Shown one piece after another: positions 8,277 through 15,948 of a stretch of DNA of 24,567 nt. How positions within the stretch are numbered: position 1 is the stretch's first letter; each line of letters opens with the position of its first letter. A program made the position numbers and the translations under genes. This DNA comes from Prolixibacteraceae bacterium (GTDB taxonomy: Bacteria; Bacteroidota; Bacteroidia; Bacteroidales; Prolixibacteraceae), in NCBI GenBank assembly GCA_017998095.1, contig JAGODU010000054.1, positions 1 to 24,567 on the forward strand, written 5' to 3'. The notes beneath the pieces were generated by a model. It saw nothing but the letters and a program-made list of their open reading frames with translations, was not told where the DNA came from and did no database searches.

Positions 8277-9752
8277 TTAGTTGTTCAAGTAATTTCTTTT
8301 TAAAAATTTAATGCTGCTTAACTTGTTTTCCTGATTTAATACAAGAAAATATGAACCATCAGGTAAACAGGAAATATCAATATAATGATCTGATATAATA
8401 GGTTTGCATATCGATTTTCCTTGAGTGTCATATATGCTTATATGAGAAATTTTACCCGGATTTTTAAATTGCAGAATATTACCTGCCGGATTTGGAAATA
8501 CTGATATTCCTTCTGAATCGTAATCTATTGATGATGATGTGCTTTCTTTCCATTTAGCAATTAATGTAATATTATTGCTAACCTTATCTGTAGCAAAATT
8601 CCATTTCTTTGTGAAATTTTGACTGGTGTACCATCCATCAAATACATAGCCCGACTTTTGTGGAGTTTCAGGCTCTTTTATCTTGGTGTTGTAATCAACT
8701 TTTACATCTGCAATCTGATTTCCGCCATTACTGTTGAAGGATACAGTGAAAGTTTTTATTTTCCAACTTGCATATAATGTTGTATTTGAAAATACTGTAT
8801 CACTTGAAAAGCTGAATGTATTGATACATGATGCTTCTTTGTACCAACCGGCAAAATCATAGCCTGTACGTACCGGTGTTGCCGGCTCTTTAGCTAATTC
8901 ACCTGATTTAAGCATTACTGTAGAATTTGCTATATTACCTCCCTGAAAAACAAGCGAGATATAACATGTTTTTTCATCCCGGAACAGAAACGGTACCATA
9001 GCTTTAAAATCTTCACGCCACACACCCCACCAATGTCCGGATGGAAATTCCCAGTAATGTATTGTCAACTTATTGTCACGAAGCACTTTTAAAGTTGACT
9101 GCCCATTGGCATAAGCAATATCTTCCTTGGTGCCTTCGCCAAAATAAAAATAGCGATAGCTTTTTTCCATCTCAGAAGCATTGGCTGCAAGAAATTTCTT
9201 TGCCCTGTCGTATGCTGAATTATCTGTAGTAAACCAACCTGAGCTTAATATTGAAACGTAACCAAACATTTCATAATGATAGATTCCGGCTTCCATCGCC
9301 TGTAATCCTCCCCAGGATAGTCCGCCTACTCCGCGATTGTTCTTATCTGTTTTAACACGATAGTTCTTTTCAATATATGGAATTATATCATTGAGCAGCT
9401 CGCTGCAGAAAACTGCAGGATCGAGGTTTTTTGCATCCGGCATGACCAGAATCATTGGAGTTGCTTTTCCTGAATTTATTGCATTGTCAAGCGTTTTATC
9501 TGCATAACCTGATTCGATCCAGTGAGTATAGTTTTCTCCACCTCCATGTATCATGTAAAAAACGGGATAGTAATTTGTTGAATCTGCGGAATCTGTATAA
9601 CCCGGCGGAAGATATATGTTCATCTTGCAAGATGTATTCTGGGTTGTTGAATGGTAAGTAATTGTTTTAACTGTACTGTTAACAGCAAAGGTTAAATTGC
9701 TAATTACCAGGATAAACAAAAAGGTTGATAATGATTTGTAAAATGATTTCAT
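8277..9752 (-). CDS. CE1-type (feruloyl/acetylxylan) esterase with two InlB-type repeats and T9SS tail
   Basis: An exported alpha/beta-hydrolase expected to remove feruloyl or acetyl groups from xylan. The ATG at 9752 is preferred over an in-frame TTG four codons upstream, giving 491 residues. In order: signal peptide (1-23); esterase domain of the CE1/esterase D type (about 30-260) with oxyanion-region HGGGEN (69-74), nucleophile Ser146 in GGLSWGG and His240 in PSGHWWGVW; two Listeria-Bacteroides (InlB B) repeats at about 265-331 and 335-402, each with a GWY motif and ending in YASW or IAKW; and a T9SS sorting domain (about 415-491). The repeats may act as a stalk or adhesion module. The esterase substrate is not determined by sequence. 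Likely first gene of an operon with both GH10 genes. Confidence 0.88.
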   Translation of the reverse strand: MKSFYKSLSTFLFILVISNLTFAVNSTVKTITYHSTTQNTSCKMNIYLPPGYTDSADSTNYYPVFYMIHGGGENYTHWIESGYADKTLDNAINSGKATPMILVMPDAKNLDPAVFCSELLNDIIPYIEKNYRVKTDKNNRGVGGLSWGGLQAMEAGIYHYEMFGYVSILSSGWFTTDNSAYDRAKKFLAANASEMEKSYRYFYFGEGTKEDIAYANGQSTLKVLRDNKLTIHYWEFPSGHWWGVWREDFKAMVPFLFRDEKTCYISLVFQGGNIANSTVMLKSGELAKEPATPVRTGYDFAGWYKEASCINTFSFSSDTVFSNTTLYASWKIKTFTVSFNSNGGNQIADVKVDYNTKIKEPETPQKSGYVFDGWYTSQNFTKKWNFATDKVSNNITLIAKWKESTSSSIDYDSEGISVFPNPAGNILQFKNPGKISHISIYDTQGKSICKPIISDHYIDISCLPDGSYFLVLNQENKLSSIKFLKRNYLNN

Positions 9753-9773
9753 AGAATTAAACAAGTATTTCTG

Positions 9774-9781
9774 CGAAATTA
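9774..9781 (-). promoter_or_regulatory. Candidate -7 box of the esterase/GH10 operon
   Basis: The minus strand reads TAATTTCG, one mismatch from TAnnTTTG, ending 21 bp before the ATG at 9752. It is 25 bp downstream of a CTAAAATC core, the same geometry as in front of the GH43 gene. A start site near 9767 would leave a leader of about 15 nt and supports the ATG over the upstream TTG. Confidence 0.4.
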
Positions 9782-9806
9782 ACGCATGAAATATTGAGCA
9801 ATTTTC

Positions 9807-9833
9807 GATTTTAGATTTTATATTTCTAAAATC
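9807..9833 (-). promoter_or_regulatory. Inverted repeat with CTAAAATC core, candidate HTCS operator
   Basis: An 8-bp perfect inverted repeat (GATTTTAG at 9807-9814, CTAAAATC at 9826-9833, 11-bp centre). Read on the minus strand, the promoter-proximal half is CTAAAATCGAAAA, matching the direct repeat upstream of the GH43 gene, at the same distance from a -7-like box. It lies between the HTCS stop codon and the esterase start. Confidence 0.42.
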
Positions 9834-9849
9834 AGATATTTTCAGCTTT

Positions 9850-12800
9850 TTAATCGACTATTTCTGTGGGAGATTTACCAAAGTGCTTTTTAAATACTGT
9901 ACTGAAATACCCTATACTTGAAAATCCGCACATCTCACTTATTTCAGTTATTGTATGTTGTTTCGATTGAATGAGTTTTAATGCATTTTCCAATCTTACA
10001 ATTTTTATAAAATCAACAGGCGACTGCCCGGTCAGTGATTTAATTTTCTTATATAATAGTGAAGAGCTTACATTCATTGCCGATGCAAAGTCATCTTTTG
10101 TAAATTCAGCATTTGATATATTATTATTTACAACTTCCATCACCTTTTTCAGGAAACAATCATTAAGTTCATTGTTGAGTATATGGTCTTCACATCCTGT
10201 TTTGTTAATCTTTAAAGCTTTTTCTCTTACAATTTCTCTGTTTTGTATTATTGTTTTAATCTTTTGCTTCAGTAGTATAAGATCAAATGGCTTGGTAAGG
10301 TAATCATCTGCTCCAAGTCCTAACCCCTGCAATTGTTCTGCTCTTCCGGAAAGTGCAGTGAGTAAAACTACAGGTATATGCGAGGTTTCATAGGTTGATT
10401 TGATCAACCGGCACAATTCAAACCCATCCATGTCTGGCATCATGACGTCTGAGATAACAAGGTCGGGGAGATGCTTCTGAACTGCCTCCCATCCCGGAAT
10501 ACCATCATTGGAAGTGATAACTTCAAATTCATCCGACAATGCGTATTTCATGAATTGAAGCAAATCATCATTGTCTTCAACTACAAGAATCCGCATTTCT
10601 TTTGAAACTTCATTATTTTGGTTTTCAGCTTTTATGTCAGACTCAATAGTAACTTCAGCTTCAAAATCATCTGAGTTACTTGTGAAATTGAATTTGGCTT
10701 CTCCGGTTATTTCCCTGAAAGGTATTGAAATCTGAAATGAAGAACCTGTATTTTCCTGGCTTGAAAAAGAAACCTGCCCTCCATGCAGATTGACGTAATT
10801 TTTAACTAATAATAAGCCTATACCTGAACCTACAATCTTTGAGTTTACTGCATTCTCAGCCCTGAAAAATTCTTTAAACAACTGACGCTGCTCTTTCTTG
10901 CCAATTCCAATTCCCTGGTCAATAACTTCAAGTACCCATTTAGTTTCATCGCAGTTAAGGTTTAATATTACCTCACTGTCTGGATTTGAATATTTTACTG
11001 CATTTGAAATCAAATTGTCTATTACCTTTTCCATCATCATCATCTCATCAAAAGATGTAATGTATTCTTTTACATTAGAATTGAATATCAGCTTAATACC
11101 TTTGCCTTTTGCTATCGATTCAAACATCTGTAAACGATATCGGATAAATTCATTTATTTCAATCTTGTTGAGTGATAACTGCCCTTTTCCAATATCCACT
11201 TTTTGAAACTCCATTAGTTGATTAACAACAGAAGACAGCCTTCTTGTCTGCTCTATTGCAATATGCAAAAAATGACGTCCTGCAACTGAAAGGTTTTTTT
11301 CTTTTGACAACTCTTCAACCGGTGCTTTAATCAAAGTAAGCGAAGTTCTCATATCGTGTGCAGTGTTTGTAAAGAACTTAACCTTCTCTTCTGTATGCAA
11401 TTGCTTCAGCTGATTGATATAATTCCATAAAATAAAATAAGCTATTGATGATATCAAAACCAGAAGTATAGCTAAAAACCACCATGTTACCCAGAATGGT
11501 GGTGTAATCTTTATGGCCAATGTCCTTTCAGCCAGTACTTGTGATAATGAGTTGTCGTAAAGCCTGATTTTAAGTTTGTATTCTTTGCTTGGAATATTGC
11601 TGTAATTAAGTATTCTTTGACTGACGGGCAGCGACCAATCGTCGTCAAGACCTTCCATTTTCCATGAAAACTTCGAGCCAGCAGCAACGCCTATAGGTAC
11701 TAATTCTATATTGAGAGTGTTCTGATTATATTTCAGTTTAATCTTATCAAGCTGATTCAGTGGCTTGTCAATTTTCATGGATAAATAATCGCGCATCGAT
11801 CTTCCTGAAATACTTATATCCTGAAGAAAAATCTTTCCTTCAGGTTGTAATTGTTGTATTGTTGCCGGATTGAAAATGACAACTCCATTACTCGTACCCC
11901 ATGCGATGTTTCCGTTCTTTAGTTTACAATGGGCATTTCTGTTGAATGAATTATTTGATAATGAACTTATTGAAGAGTAAATAAGAACATTCTTCTTTAA
12001 CGGGTCGAATCTGCACATTCCCGATTCTGTTCCTAACCATAAATAACCATCCGACCAGGCTACACTGTTGACAAAGTTTGACGGGAGCCCATTCGATGTT
12101 GTAAATTTTTCTATTGTTCCATTTTCCGGATCATGACGCAATAAACCGTCTCCAATTGTTCCAACCCATATAATTCCATCCAGTACCAAAACATCCATTA
12201 CAAGACAGCCGTTGATAAGAGTTTTAATTTCTCCTGTTTCATTATTAGAAAGTAATAGTCCGTAAGTACATCCAAACAACATTTCACCTTTATTGTACTC
12301 GTTTAAAACATAAATAGGTTGTATTGAATATTTTCTAAAACTTTCATCCCGGCTTATATATCTTATAACTTCCTTGTTTATTCCTCCAATCCACATGTCT
12401 CCCTGACTGTCTTTGTATATGTCGAATACAAAATCATTTATAAACGGAGAATTGCTTTCTGATTGTGAATAGTGGGCAAGCTGCCTTCCCGAAGTTCCAT
12501 CAAGAATATATACTCCTGAAGAGTATGAACCAGCCCAGATTCTTCCATTATTGTCTTCTTCCAATGTTAAGAAAACCTGAGCCTGCTCCTGTTTATCAGC
12601 ATAAAAACTTTTCCAGTTTCTGCCCGTTGCATCAAGACAACTTATCCCATTATTAGTGGCAAACCAAGTGTTGCCCCTGCTATCTTCCAAAATATCATTT
12701 ATGTCATTATTAACAAGCGAATTGGGATTATTAATCTGATGCATAATTCTGGTAACAATAGGGGATGCCTGATCAAAATATGATACACCACCGCTGTAAG

Positions 12801-13785
12801 TACACACCCAAACACGGTTGTTTTCATCGCATAAAATATCGTAAACTCCATTACCCCTTAATGAGGATATATTGTCTGAATTTTCCTTATATACATTAAG
12901 AACTTTAAAGGTTCGCTTATCAATCTCCCATAGTCCCTGTCCGTCAATTCCAAGTAAAAGTGAATTTTTTGATATTGACTCAATGGCAAGGATAGGTTGT
13001 AATGGAAGTGATTTAATTAAGGCCCTTTTTAATTGCTTTGATGAAAAATCATAGTACATCAATCCTTTGGACACAGTTCCTACCCAAAGTTTATTTTCAT
13101 CTTTATCATAGTCTAACATTGAAGTTTGCAATGGGTCAATCTCAGTAGCCTTATAAATCAATTCCTTTTTCAGTGTTTTGATATTCAGGTTGTATAGCCC
13201 CTCACGTACTGATAATAAAATATTTTCGTTGTCTTTACGTATTATTCTTTGAACATCTATGGAGTCATTGTTTATAGTTACAATGCTTTTATTGTCGTAT
13301 TTCAAAACTCCTGAAGATGATGCCAGCCAGTAATTACCTTCAGTATCTAATATCATATCATTAGTTACCAGATGGTTATCGTTCATCTCCTTGCTCATGT
13401 TTATTATAAGCTCAAATCTGTCAGATATTTCATTGTAAATAAATATTTGCCCGTTATTTGTTAATGCGAAAAGCTTTGAGTTGTCATAATTCAGTTTAAC
13501 GCTTATAACGTTAGCTGTTTCATAAGGAAGTTGATATATTCTGTAATCATCATCGGTAAGCCTTAAAATTCCCGTTTTGGAAGAAACCCAAATAAAATCA
13601 TAATTGTCCTTGACAACAGAATTGGCTTCACGTATTGAAATTCCAAAAATATTGTTAATGTTATTAAAGCCTGTGTTTGAGGCAAAAATTTTGGTATTTA
13701 TGAAAATAATAAAAGAAAAAACAAGCCAATTCATTAGAATAGGCCGGAATGATTTAAATAAGAAAATCTTTTCCTTTATTTTCAT
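9850..13785 (-). CDS. Hybrid two-component system sensor/regulator (HTCS)
   Basis: A single protein combining periplasmic sensor, histidine kinase, receiver and DNA-binding domain; such proteins activate Bacteroidetes polysaccharide loci when an oligosaccharide binds the sensor. The ATG at 13785 is chosen over an in-frame TTG at 13818, giving 1311 residues. In order: N-terminal signal/anchor (about 12-36); two-component propeller repeats (about 40-640; repeated W-V/I-G/A units such as LWVGTVSKGLMYY); Y_Y_Y domain (about 685-760); membrane helix (about 765-788); HisKA with His810 in AHDMRTSLTLI; HATPase with DNLISNAVKYS (about 923-933) and GSGIGLLLV; receiver with phospho-acceptor Asp1113 in VISDVMMPDMDG and Lys1165; AraC-type helix-turn-helix (about 1210-1311). 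The H-box has Ser where Pro is usual (RTSL). Its target is likely the surrounding xylan genes. Confidence 0.95.
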   Translation of the reverse strand: MKIKEKIFLFKSFRPILMNWLVFSFIIFINTKIFASNTGFNNINNIFGISIREANSVVKDNYDFIWVSSKTGILRLTDDDYRIYQLPYETANVISVKLNYDNSKLFALTNNGQIFIYNEISDRFELIINMSKEMNDNHLVTNDMILDTEGNYWLASSSGVLKYDNKSIVTINNDSIDVQRIIRKDNENILLSVREGLYNLNIKTLKKELIYKATEIDPLQTSMLDYDKDENKLWVGTVSKGLMYYDFSSKQLKRALIKSLPLQPILAIESISKNSLLLGIDGQGLWEIDKRTFKVLNVYKENSDNISSLRGNGVYDILCDENNRVWVCTYSGGVSYFDQASPIVTRIMHQINNPNSLVNNDINDILEDSRGNTWFATNNGISCLDATGRNWKSFYADKQEQAQVFLTLEEDNNGRIWAGSYSSGVYILDGTSGRQLAHYSQSESNSPFINDFVFDIYKDSQGDMWIGGINKEVIRYISRDESFRKYSIQPIYVLNEYNKGEMLFGCTYGLLLSNNETGEIKTLINGCLVMDVLVLDGIIWVGTIGDGLLRHDPENGTIEKFTTSNGLPSNFVNSVAWSDGYLWLGTESGMCRFDPLKKNVLIYSSISSLSNNSFNRNAHCKLKNGNIAWGTSNGVVIFNPATIQQLQPEGKIFLQDISISGRSMRDYLSMKIDKPLNQLDKIKLKYNQNTLNIELVPIGVAAGSKFSWKMEGLDDDWSLPVSQRILNYSNIPSKEYKLKIRLYDNSLSQVLAERTLAIKITPPFWVTWWFLAILLVLISSIAYFILWNYINQLKQLHTEEKVKFFTNTAHDMRTSLTLIKAPVEELSKEKNLSVAGRHFLHIAIEQTRRLSSVVNQLMEFQKVDIGKGQLSLNKIEINEFIRYRLQMFESIAKGKGIKLIFNSNVKEYITSFDEMMMMEKVIDNLISNAVKYSNPDSEVILNLNCDETKWVLEVIDQGIGIGKKEQRQLFKEFFRAENAVNSKIVGSGIGLLLVKNYVNLHGGQVSFSSQENTGSSFQISIPFREITGEAKFNFTSNSDDFEAEVTIESDIKAENQNNEVSKEMRILVVEDNDDLLQFMKYALSDEFEVITSNDGIPGWEAVQKHLPDLVISDVMMPDMDGFELCRLIKSTYETSHIPVVLLTALSGRAEQLQGLGLGADDYLTKPFDLILLKQKIKTIIQNREIVREKALKINKTGCEDHILNNELNDCFLKKVMEVVNNNISNAEFTKDDFASAMNVSSSLLYKKIKSLTGQSPVDFIKIVRLENALKLIQSKQHTITEISEMCGFSSIGYFSTVFKKHFGKSPTEIVD

Positions 13786-13895
13786 AGCAGTCTCATGTTG
13801 AAATGTAAAAATAACCAAATAAAATATATTTCTATATTTTAAAATTTCAAAATGAATATCTATGCATTTCTACATGAACTGCATTTGTTGGTAAA

Positions 13896-14252
13896 TTAAC
13901 TTAAAAGCCAGTTTTTTGCCTCTGTTTCAGTATCAAACATGCGGGCGTGACCACCGCTAAGTTTTATCATTGTACCAAAAATTATTTTTTTTAGTCCAAC
14001 CATACCAACAATAGCATTTTTTTCAGTTTTATGACGAATAACTTCTTTAGTTAACCTTTGGACCTCGTTTTTATATTTTTCAGTAGTATAAGAGTTGCCA
14101 ACATTAATCAGAATAAGTTGACGATGCACCTCTTTTTGTAGCATTTCTACTTCCTCATAAAGAATTCTGAGCATCTCATCTTCAGTTTTAACTCCATTAT
14201 AATCAACGAATAAAATTTTTTTTCCTCCGTATGTAATCCAATTTACTCCCAT
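13896..14252 (-). CDS. Small STAS/SpoIIAA-like domain protein
   Basis: A 118-residue soluble protein resembling SpoIIAA-like/STAS-SEC14 domain proteins: an N-terminal strand-helix pattern (KKILFVDYNGVKTEDEML), a central ILINVGNSYTTEKY segment, AIVGMVGLKKIIFG (about 80-93) and the C-terminal ARMFDTETEAKNWL, which matches the end typical of that family. Its biochemical role is unknown. No signal peptide or catalytic motif is visible. Its start is unusually well marked: AGGAGG (14265-14260 on the minus strand) lies 7 nt before the ATG, whereas neighbouring genes lack Shine-Dalgarno sequences. It sits between the HTCS gene and the divergent arsR-hgcAB operon. Confidence 0.75.
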   Translation of the reverse strand: MGVNWITYGGKKILFVDYNGVKTEDEMLRILYEEVEMLQKEVHRQLILINVGNSYTTEKYKNEVQRLTKEVIRHKTEKNAIVGMVGLKKIIFGTMIKLSGGHARMFDTETEAKNWLLS

Positions 14253-14259
14253 AGTAGTG

Positions 14260-14265
14260 CCTCCT
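14260..14265 (-). promoter_or_regulatory. Consensus Shine-Dalgarno sequence (AGGAGG)
   Basis: A perfect AGGAGG with 7-nt spacing to the ATG at 14252. Bacteroidetes genes rarely use such sites and none of the other genes in this window shows one, so it fixes the start and is a hint of different origin or high translation. Confidence 0.75.
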
Positions 14266-14675
14266 GTTTTGTTTAAAGAAAATTCCTCATTAAAAGTATA
14301 TATTTTCTTGTTTTACAAAATCTTTTTTTGATTTTTATGATTAACATAGACGAATCCTTAAACCAAATTTAAATATTCAATTTTTTAAATATGATTGAAT
14401 TACAAAGTAATCGTTGTTCAGTACATGCCAATCGTGAAATAATAAAGTGTTATTACATTCCTGCATTTTATTAATTTACTTCACCTTATTTTGAAATGTA
14501 TCCCGAAGACCCCAAGGACAGCAAGTTCATCGTCAATATTTGTGTTTTCAAATCTCTTTGATTATATGTACAATCTGTTCCTCATAGAGAAATGATAGAA
14601 AATATTCATTTAAAATTTTATCAGACCTGTCTGTTTTTGTCATGACTGCCGTGTTTTTCTCATATATTTACATAA

Positions 14676-14771
14676 TACCAAATACATACCAAATACATAC
14701 CAGATACCTACCAAATACCATAAGCGAAAATTCTTATGGTATTTGGTAGGTATCTGGTATGTATTTAGTAT
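14676..14771. repeat. Long near-perfect inverted repeat built from 11-bp tandem units
   Basis: Arms 14686-14724 and 14733-14771 pair over 39 positions with one mismatch (C14690 opposite A14767) around an 8-nt loop. The left side consists of four tandem 11-bp units beginning TACCAAATACA (14676, 14687, 14698, 14709), the third and fourth slightly diverged, and the right arm is their mirror. There is no T-run after the right arm, and the element lies between divergently transcribed genes, so an ordinary terminator is unlikely. It could be a protein-binding array, a structured RNA element or the scar of a mobile element. Confidence 0.9.
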
Positions 14772-14887
14772 AGTCCATACACTTGTATTGTTCTATGATT
14801 AAATAGAGCATAATGTCTGCTTTTTTCAATTTCAAATTTTTTTATTCTGTTTTTTATGAATTTCGTTTCTCATTTTATAAAAAGAAT

Positions 14888-14895
14888 TACATTTG
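14888..14895 (+). promoter_or_regulatory. -7 box of the arsR-hgcAB operon
   Basis: TACATTTG is a perfect match to the Bacteroidetes -7 consensus TAnnTTTG and ends 16 bp before the arsR ATG. No clear -33 TTTG is seen at the expected distance. The start site would be near 14901, inside the adjoining palindrome. Confidence 0.6.
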
Positions 14896-14911
14896 TTCGT
14901 AATATTACGAA
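14896..14911. promoter_or_regulatory. Perfect 16-bp palindrome, probable ArsR operator
   Basis: TTCGTAATATTACGAA is fully self-complementary, begins directly after the -7 box and ends directly before the arsR ATG at 14912. A repressor dimer bound here would cover the transcription start. Autoregulation through such a site is standard for ArsR/SmtB proteins; binding by this ArsR is inferred. Confidence 0.75.
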
Positions 14912-15211
14912 ATGAAAATAAAGGATAAAGTAACAGAAAGGCAAGAAAAGATTGCCCGTTATGCAAAGGCATTAGGGCATCCTGTACGGGTTTACGTACT
15001 GGATCTTTTATCAAAGCAGTCATGTTGTTACAGCGGAGACCTTAGTGAAGATCTTCCAATTGCAAAATCAACACTTTCACAACATTTAAAGGAATTAAAG
15101 GATGCAGGATTGATTCAGGGAGAAATAGAAGCACCAAAAATCAGGTATTGTATAAATAAGGAAAATTGGAAAGAAGCTCAACTGTTGTTTAAGGATATTC
15201 TAAAAATGTGA
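14912..15211 (+). CDS. arsR: ArsR/SmtB-family metalloregulatory repressor
   Basis: A 99-residue winged helix-turn-helix protein. Residues 18-34 (AKALGHPVRVYVLDLLS) match the ArsR N-terminal helix region; the recognition helix is about 49-64 (PIAKSTLSQHLKELKD), followed by the wing (GLIQGEIEAPKIRYCIN). A vicinal cysteine pair, Cys38-Cys39 in KQSCCYSGDL, lies at the place where classical ArsR proteins bind As(III), and Cys80 is a possible third ligand. ArsR proteins leave DNA when metal or metalloid binds, so this one probably derepresses the downstream operon in response to arsenic species, Hg(II) or another thiophilic ion; which one is unknown. The ATG directly follows the operator palindrome. 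First gene of the operon ending with hgcB. Confidence 0.92.
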   Translation: MKIKDKVTERQEKIARYAKALGHPVRVYVLDLLSKQSCCYSGDLSEDLPIAKSTLSQHLKELKDAGLIQGEIEAPKIRYCINKENWKEAQLLFKDILKM

Positions 15212-15230
15212 ATTATTAAAAGAATACGAT

Positions 15231-15497
15231 ATGAAATTTGAAGGTATAAAACCTGCAGGGATGGACATAAAGGTACTAGGTACTGGCTGTCCAAAATGCA
15301 AAGCGTTGGAAAAAGCAACCCGGGAAGCAGTGGCCGAAATCGGAATAGATGCTCAGGTATCTAAGGTTGAAGATATCGTTGAGATTATGAATTATGGAAT
15401 AATGACAACACCTGCAATTGTTATAAATGGGAAGGTTGTTATGAAAGGCAGGGTGCCTTCGGTAGAAGAAATAAAAAGGTTAATACTGAAAAAATAA
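15231..15497 (+). CDS. Small thioredoxin-like redox protein (CPKC), ArsE-like position
   Basis: An 88-residue thioredoxin-fold protein of the glutaredoxin-like 'redox-active disulfide protein 2' type: IKVLGTGCPKCKALEKA with the active-site pair Cys20/Cys23, and the cis-proline loop TTPAIVING (Pro61). No signal peptide, so cytoplasmic. It may shuttle electrons to the membrane protein encoded two genes downstream. Proteins of this kind accompany arsF and arsG in organoarsenical-resistance clusters, where arsE occupies this position. An internal ATG at 15261 (MDIKVLG...) corresponds to the more usual family start, so the first ten residues are uncertain. It starts 19 bp after arsR and ends 5 bp before the next gene. 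Confidence 0.88.
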   Translation: MKFEGIKPAGMDIKVLGTGCPKCKALEKATREAVAEIGIDAQVSKVEDIVEIMNYGIMTTPAIVINGKVVMKGRVPSVEEIKRLILKK

Positions 15498-15502
15498 ATA
15501 TT

Positions 15503-15940
15503 ATGAAGAAAATTATCACTTTATTTGGGTTGATAGTATTGTTTGCAGTAAGTTCTGTTCAAGCACAATGCTGTAAGAATCATTCAAAATCAGCTAATTG
15601 CGTATATCTGTCTGAATCATCACAAACCTCATCTTCATCAGATGTAGTTGCTTATTATTTTCATTACACAAGGCGTTGCGAAACCTGTAAAGCTGTCGAG
15701 AAAGTTTCCGGTGATGCATTGAAAGAATTATATGGCGATAAGATTGTACTTAAATCAATAAATCTTGACGAAAAGAGCAGTGAAGAGCTGGCTAAGAAAA
15801 TGGAGATTGATGGCCAGACTTTATTGGTTATGAAGGGAACTGAAAAGGTTGATCTAACTAATGACGGTTTTTTGTATGCAGTTACGAAACCCGAAAAGTT
15901 AAAAGCGAAAATTAAATCAGCTGTAGATTCGTTGAAGTAA
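15503..15940 (+). CDS. arsF: Exported thioredoxin-fold protein, ArsF family-like (CETC)
   Basis: A 145-residue protein with a signal peptide (1-21, ending SSVQA), then a cysteine-rich stretch (Cys23-Cys24, Cys33), a serine-rich linker, and a thioredoxin-like domain beginning VVAYYFHYTRRCETCKAVEK with redox pair Cys59/Cys62. The HYTRRCxTCKAVE pattern resembles proteins annotated as ArsF, a component of the ArsEFG system that handles aromatic or organic arsenicals in Shewanella. The usual cis-proline is replaced in the segment EIDGQTLLVM. Acting outside the cytoplasmic membrane, it could exchange disulfides with the ArsG/CcdA-like protein encoded 8 bp downstream. The family match is good; its substrate here is inference. 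Confidence 0.8.
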   Translation: MKKIITLFGLIVLFAVSSVQAQCCKNHSKSANCVYLSESSQTSSSSDVVAYYFHYTRRCETCKAVEKVSGDALKELYGDKIVLKSINLDEKSSEELAKKMEIDGQTLLVMKGTEKVDLTNDGFLYAVTKPEKLKAKIKSAVDSLK

Positions 15941-15948
15941 AAAGTAAT

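Larger units (their letters stand above)
14253..14911. other. 659-bp intergenic region between the STAS-like gene and arsR
   Basis: No supported gene. It contains the strong Shine-Dalgarno sequence of the STAS-like gene, AT-rich DNA, a short stretch richer in G and C at about 14498-14540 that gives only a 21-residue open frame, the long hairpin with 11-bp repeats (14676-14771), and the promoter/operator of the rightward operon at its right end. Confidence 0.7.

Noticed and set aside
14496..14561. Short open frame (21 residues, beginning MYPEDPKDSKFIV) with higher GC than its surroundings
   Set aside because: Too short, no start signal, no recognised family; possibly a remnant of a lost gene, but nothing supports this.
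14676..14771. CRISPR array
   Set aside because: The units are 11 bp, contiguous without spacers, and folded back as an inverted repeat; no cas genes are present.
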